From: Thiohalobacter sp. | Lineage (GTDB): Bacteria; Pseudomonadota; Gammaproteobacteria; Thiohalobacterales; Thiohalobacteraceae | Assembly (NCBI GenBank): GCA_027030825.1 | Contig: JALVEM010000011.1 | Span: 1-18,295, forward strand | DNA: 18,295 nucleotides | Direction: 5' to 3' | In this document: positions 15,614-18,295 of the stretch, piece by piece | Numbering within the stretch: the stretch's first letter is position 1 | How the letters are laid out: each line of letters begins with the position of its first letter | The notes under the pieces: model-generated | The model's input: only the letters and a program-made list of their open reading frames with translations | Told to the model about the DNA's origin: nothing | The model's database searches: none | Position numbers and translations under genes: made by a program

Positions 15614-16975
15614 ATGACAAAAGGAGACGGTTTCCCATCACTTCCCCTGCTGGCCGGCCTGGTTGCGGCAGCGGCCTGTACCCCGGCATTCGGTGCCGGT
15701 TTCGCGCTGATCGAACAGAGCGCGAGCGGCCAGGGCAACGCCTTCGCGGGCGCGGCTGCCGTGGCCGGTGACGCCTCTACCATCTTCTTCAATCCGGCCG
15801 GCCTCACCCGCCTCGAGGATCCTCAGGTGCTGCTGGCCTTCCACGGCATCTTCAGCGAAGCGAAATTCAGCAACAACGGCTCGACCGGCAACCCGGTCTT
15901 CGACGGCACGGCACTCGGCGGCCCGAATGACGACGGCGGCGGCGAGGCCTTCGTGCCGAACCTCTATGTCTCCATCCCGCTGTCCGACACCCTCGTGGCC
16001 GGCTTCGGCATCAGCGCCCCGTTCGGACTGGAGACCCGCTACAGCCCCGACTGGGTCGGCCGCTATCACGCCATCCGCAGCGACCTGGCCACCGTCAACC
16101 TGAATCCGACCCTGGCCTGGCAGGCCACCGATCGCCTGTCGGTCGGCATCGGCATCGATGCCCAGTACATCCGCGCCACCCTGTCGAACGCCATCGACTT
16201 CGGTCTGGTGTGCGTTTCGACGCCGACATTGACCGCAGCCTGCAACAGTGTGGGCATCACGGCCGCCCAGCAGTCCGACGGCATCGCCGAACTGACCGGC
16301 GACGACTGGAGCTGGGGCTACAACCTGGGCCTGCTGTTCGACGTGACCGACGACCTGCGTGTCGGCCTCGCCTACCGTTCCAAGATCAAGCACAACCTGC
16401 GTGGCGGCATCGACTACCAGGCGCCTGCCAATCCGTTTCATGCCGCGGTCTTCAATGCCGTGCCCAACTTCCAGGACCGGGCGGCGTCTGCGGGCGTCAC
16501 CCTGCCGGAAACCGTCTCGCTGTCCGCGGCCTGGGAAGCGAGCGAGGATCTGGAGGTACTTGCCGACGTCACCTGGACCCGATGGAGCCGGTTCAGACAG
16601 CTGGTGGCCGTCGACGACTCCGGCACCACGCTCTCCAGCACCGACGAGAACTGGGAGAACGTCTATCGGTACTCGCTCGGCCTGAACTACCACTACAACG
16701 ATGCCTGGACGCTGCGCGCCGGCGTGGCCTACGACGAGGAACCGATCCCGGACGCGGCGCACCGCACCCCGCGCATTCCCGGCAACGACCGCAAGTGGCT
16801 GTCGGTCGGTTTCGGCTATGCCGTCAATCCCGACACCCGGATCGATGTCGGCTACTCCCACCTCTTCATCAGCGACCCCTCGATCCAGCATGTCGACAGC
16901 CAGGGGCACACCCTCTCGGGCACCTACGACAACAGCGTGGACATCCTGAGCGCCCAGTTCAGCCTGTCGTTCTGA
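15614..16975 (+). CDS. fadL: FadL-type long-chain fatty acid / hydrophobic compound outer-membrane transporter
   Basis: The 453-residue protein has a signal peptide cleaved near 27/28 (ACTPAFG | AGFALIEQS). The mature N-terminus AGF-x-L-x-E matches canonical FadL. NPAG at 60-63 is the hatch motif, AGDAS-T-I-F-F precedes it, and the chain ends AQFSLSF with terminal phenylalanine. It forms a beta barrel plugged by an N-terminal hatch that admits long-chain fatty acids or other hydrophobic molecules by lateral diffusion. The mature protein has only two cysteines, 200 and 210, in a predicted external loop. The ATG at 15614 is preceded by GAGG; the longer open frame (to 15350) would add 88 residues of non-signal sequence and was not used. 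It diverges from a second FadL-type gene and ends in a strong bidirectional terminator. The ligand is not established. Confidence 0.91.
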   Translation: MTKGDGFPSLPLLAGLVAAAACTPAFGAGFALIEQSASGQGNAFAGAAAVAGDASTIFFNPAGLTRLEDPQVLLAFHGIFSEAKFSNNGSTGNPVFDGTALGGPNDDGGGEAFVPNLYVSIPLSDTLVAGFGISAPFGLETRYSPDWVGRYHAIRSDLATVNLNPTLAWQATDRLSVGIGIDAQYIRATLSNAIDFGLVCVSTPTLTAACNSVGITAAQQSDGIAELTGDDWSWGYNLGLLFDVTDDLRVGLAYRSKIKHNLRGGIDYQAPANPFHAAVFNAVPNFQDRAASAGVTLPETVSLSAAWEASEDLEVLADVTWTRWSRFRQLVAVDDSGTTLSSTDENWENVYRYSLGLNYHYNDAWTLRAGVAYDEEPIPDAAHRTPRIPGNDRKWLSVGFGYAVNPDTRIDVGYSHLFISDPSIQHVDSQGHTLSGTYDNSVDILSAQFSLSF

Positions 16976-16995
16976 CCGAGGGCCTGCGCCGAAAC

Positions 16996-17027
16996 GGAAA
17001 ACGCCCGGCCTGCGCCGGGCGTTTTCC
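16996..17027 (+). terminator. Strong bidirectional intrinsic terminator between fadL and tusA
   Basis: A 14-bp perfect stem (arms 16996-17009 and 17014-17027, core AAAACGCCCGGC) with a CTGC loop begins 21 bases past the fadL stop. The stem includes A4 on the left and T4 on the right, so it can act on either strand. It separates convergent fadL and tusA. Confidence 0.88.
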
Positions 17028-17031
17028 CTTG

Positions 17032-17056
17032 TGCCGACACCGCAGAGGGTGCGGCA
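17032..17056. other. Bulged stem-loop between convergent genes
   Basis: TGCCG(A)CACC pairs with GGTGCGGCA over nine base pairs with one bulged base and a 6-base loop. It lies between the bidirectional terminator and the tusA terminator, so the 96-base convergent gap holds three successive hairpins. On the minus strand it is preceded by a TTTT tract belonging to the tusA hairpin. Confidence 0.4.
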
Positions 17057-17078
17057 AAACGGCCTGTGATATCAGGCC
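17057..17078 (-). terminator. Short intrinsic terminator of tusA, overlapping its stop codon
   Basis: On the minus strand GGCCTG, six bases, CAGGCC is followed directly by GTTTTG. The TGA stop of tusA (17072-17074) lies at the stem/loop boundary. The short stem makes it modest on its own, but stronger hairpins follow. Confidence 0.5.
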
Positions 17079-17299
17079 TTCTTGATCAGGAAGTGGAACT
17101 TGCCGCCTTCTTCCTTGGATTCCAGCAGCTCGTTGCCGGTCTGCTTGGCGAAGGCCTCGAAGTCCTTCACCGAACCCGGATCGGTGGCGATGATGTGCAG
17201 CACCTTGCCGCTCTCCATGCCGGCCAGGGCCTTCTTGGCGCGCAGGATCGGCAGCGGGCAGTTCAGGCCGGATGCATCCAGTTCCTCGTCAAAGTTCAT
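17072..17299 (-). CDS. tusA: TusA-family sulfurtransferase
   Basis: The 75-residue protein fits the TusA family length (about 75-81). The diagnostic CPLPILRAKKAL begins at Cys14, the persulfide-carrying cysteine, inside the GLNCPLP motif. The rest has the expected alpha/beta sandwich pattern (VLHIIATDPGSVKDFEAFAKQTGNELL). TusA proteins accept sulfane sulfur from IscS or a rhodanese and pass it on, for tRNA 2-thiouridine, molybdenum cofactor assembly, or oxidative sulfur metabolism in sulfur oxidisers. The gene next upstream is a rhodanese, a plausible donor. AAGGAG stands 7 bases before the ATG, and a good promoter lies in the 149-base gap upstream. No dsrE2 or dsrEFH genes are visible, so which of these pathways it serves is open. 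Confidence 0.93.
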   Translation of the reverse strand: MNFDEELDASGLNCPLPILRAKKALAGMESGKVLHIIATDPGSVKDFEAFAKQTGNELLESKEEGGKFHFLIKKA

Positions 17300-17379
17300 C
17301 TCGCTACTCCTTCTTCGATTGAGTGTGGAATCGCCGCCCCTCCACCCCCCTGTGCGGAAAGGGCCTTCAGAAGGATGCT

Positions 17380-17408
17380 CTTATACGGCAAGCGCTGCAC
17401 GTATGCAA
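17380..17408 (-). promoter_or_regulatory. Sigma-70 promoter of tusA
   Basis: The minus strand reads TTGCAT (-35, 4 of 6), exactly 17 bases, then TATAAG (-10, 5 of 6), in the gap between the rhodanese and tusA genes. Transcription would begin near 17373 with a leader of about 74 bases. tusA can therefore be expressed separately from the rhodanese. Confidence 0.6.
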
Positions 17409-17448
17409 GCAGCCTCGCCCGCCACCGATCCGTTCGGACCTCCTGCAC

Positions 17449-17802
17449 TCAGCCGGCGAGATGGGCCTCCGCCGGCCGCTCGACCGGATGTCCCTGGCGC
17501 ACCCAGTCGATGATGCCGCCGCGCAGGTTCCAGACGTTGCCGCCCAGCCCCTGGTTGGCGAGATACATGCAGGCCTGGGCCGATCGGGCGCCGCTGCGGC
17601 AGTAGAGCACCACGCGACGCGGATCCCCGGCGATTTCCTGCATGCGCAGGGGCAGCAGATGCAACGGCATCGGCTCGGCGCCGGGGATCATGCCCTGCGC
17701 CATCTCGGCCGGTGACCGGACATCGATCAGGCGCACACCGTCCGGGTTCGATGCCAGTTCGGCCGCCAGTCCGGCCGAATCGATCTCGTTGATTCCGTAC
17801 AT
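17449..17802 (-). CDS. Single-domain rhodanese-like sulfurtransferase
   Basis: The 117-residue protein is one rhodanese domain with no signal peptide, so it is cytoplasmic. RLIDVRSPAEMAQGMIPGA (24-42) is the N-terminal rhodanese motif. The active-site loop is CRSGARS at 68-74, with catalytic Cys68; its six-residue size fits sulfur (not phosphate) substrates. GGIIDW at 95-100 is the usual C-terminal motif. It probably forms a persulfide on Cys68 and passes sulfur to a carrier; TusA, encoded next on the same strand, is the likely partner. Rhodanese-to-TusA transfer is known from sulfur-oxidising gammaproteobacteria. I chose the ATG at 17802 because AAGGAG lies 6 bases upstream; a GTG at 17820 would place that ribosome-binding site inside the gene. 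Confidence 0.92.
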   Translation of the reverse strand: MYGINEIDSAGLAAELASNPDGVRLIDVRSPAEMAQGMIPGAEPMPLHLLPLRMQEIAGDPRRVVLYCRSGARSAQACMYLANQGLGGNVWNLRGGIIDWVRQGHPVERPAEAHLAG

Positions 17803-17943
17803 GTGTTTCTCCTTCTCCACTGCGTGCGGCGACCAGGCCGGCCTCTTCGACCCGCCTGTCGCTCGCCACGAAAAACCGATAGACTGACCGGATGCGAATC
17901 AGGATGTCTCGCGACGTACCGCATCCCCGTTGTTTAGCAATTC

Positions 17944-17972
17944 ATAATATAGTCTCAATTGATCATTCTCAA
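17944..17972 (-). promoter_or_regulatory. Sigma-70 promoter for the rhodanese gene
   Basis: TTGAGA (-35, 5 of 6), 17 bases, TATTAT (-10, 5 of 6) on the minus strand. It lies in the only strongly AT-rich part of the rhodanese/bepA spacer. The predicted start near 17937 gives an unusually long leader of about 135 bases. The -35 coincides with one half of the FNR-like palindrome at 17959-17972. Confidence 0.6.
17959..17972. promoter_or_regulatory. FNR/CRP-superfamily-like operator in the rhodanese/bepA spacer
   Basis: TTGATCATTCTCAA matches the FNR consensus TTGAT-N4-ATCAA at 9 of 10 defined bases. It overlaps the -35 of the rhodanese promoter, a position more typical of repression than activation there. 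TCTCAA also occurs at 17953-17958, 14 bases from the copy at 17967-17972. Confidence 0.4.
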
Positions 17973-17974
17973 TA

Positions 17975-18012
17975 AAACCTTTTTATGGAAAGGTTTCCGT
18001 GTTCCGGAAACC
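17975..18012. repeat. Two overlapping, mutually exclusive inverted repeats upstream of bepA
   Basis: AAACCTTT (17975-17982) pairs with AAAGGTTT (17989-17996) across 6 bases. GGTTTCCG (17992-17999) pairs with CGGAAACC (18005-18012) across 5 bases. The middle element is shared, so only one stem can form at a time, like an attenuator or switch, but there is no following T-tract. It lies 30 bases before the bepA ATG. The left repeat could instead be a DNA operator. Confidence 0.4.
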
Positions 18013-18042
18013 GCCGGGCGTTCGATCTGTCCGAGATAACAT

Positions 18043-18295
18043 ATGCGAACGCTCCTCCACCTTTTCCTGTTCTGGCTTCCCCTCGCCGTCGCGGCCGATC
18101 CCGGCAATTCCCTGCCCGACATCGGCGACCGCAGCCAGCGCCTGTTCGACGCGCAGCAGGAGGCCGCGATCGGCGCGGAATTCTACCGGCAACTGCGTCG
18201 CGAACGGCGTCTGCTCGAGGACCTGCCGGCCCTGAGATACCTCGACAGTCTGGGGATGCGGCTGGTTTCGGTCAGCGACGAACCGGACGGCCGGT
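18043..18295 (+). CDS. bepA: BepA (YfgC), M48 periplasmic metalloprotease/chaperone (N-terminal part, cut by window edge)
   Basis: Only 84 codons are visible. They encode a signal peptide (MRTLLHLFLFWLPLAVAA) and the BepA N-terminus: LPDIGDRSQRLFDAQQEAAIGAEF, then YLDSLGMRLVSVSDEP, which match the family well. BepA is a periplasmic zinc metalloprotease with TPR repeats that promotes assembly of outer-membrane proteins such as LptD and degrades stalled ones. The HEXXH zinc site and TPR region lie beyond the window, so catalytic integrity cannot be judged. The ATG at 18043 is the only sensible start, as the signal peptide begins there; the Shine-Dalgarno sequence is weak (GAGAT, about 5 bases upstream). 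It diverges from rhodanese and tusA. A plus-strand promoter is not clear; the best match, TTGATC-17-TTTATG at 17959-17987, is weak. Confidence 0.87.
   Translation, partial: MRTLLHLFLFWLPLAVAADPGNSLPDIGDRSQRLFDAQQEAAIGAEFYRQLRRERRLLEDLPALRYLDSLGMRLVSVSDEPDGR

Noticed and set aside
17953..17972. Fur-box reading of the AT-rich minus-strand stretch GAGAATGATCAATTGAGAC
   Set aside because: The left half matches the Fur consensus well but the right half does not; the FNR-like reading fits better.

Overview
The window is GC-rich and densely coded, with Gram-negative envelope genes throughout (TamA/TamB, BepA, FadL-type porins, an RND pump with its adaptor). It also carries methyl-accepting chemotaxis proteins and a rhodanese/TusA sulfur-relay pair. 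PerM, TamA and BepA look gammaproteobacterial, and the two FadL-type porins with TusA and rhodanese resemble sulfur-metabolising members of that class. That placement is an inference; no rRNA or other marker gene is present. I see no insertion sequence, integrase, tRNA, rRNA or CRISPR array.

Layout. (1) Positions 1-5694, minus strand, read right to left: a LysR regulator, a 133-residue protein I do not recognise, PerM, TamA and the N-terminal 498 residues of TamB, which runs off the left edge. Start and stop codons overlap at LysR/133-aa, 133-aa/PerM and TamA/TamB, so this looks like one or two operons. (2) 5780-10055, minus: a periplasmic adaptor and an RND inner-membrane pump with overlapping ends; there is no outer-membrane channel gene here. 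(3) 10147-12519, minus: two chemotaxis-type signalling proteins with almost no periplasmic domain, the second without HAMP. (4) 12740-15365, minus: an exported DUF302-like protein and a FadL/TodX-type outer-membrane protein. A second, more canonical FadL (15614-16975) is transcribed divergently. (5) 17072-18295: TusA and a single-domain rhodanese on minus, divergent from bepA on plus, which runs off the right edge.

Genes together. TamA/TamB, PerM and BepA are envelope genes. BepA is a quality-control protease for outer-membrane proteins, and TamAB serves outer-membrane protein or lipid transport. The two FadL porins import hydrophobic compounds, the RND pair exports them or other substrates, and rhodanese/TusA pass sulfane sulfur in the cytoplasm. 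No complete new system is evident. The most interesting parts are the divergent FadL pair with matching cysteine pairs and the neighbouring DUF302-like exported protein, the ligand-domain-free chemotaxis pair with a shared identical DNA tract, and the AT-rich rhodanese/bepA spacer with an FNR-like palindrome and overlapping inverted repeats. The longest non-coding stretches are 15366-15613, 17803-18042 and 12520-12739; each is described below, and none exceeds 300 bases.
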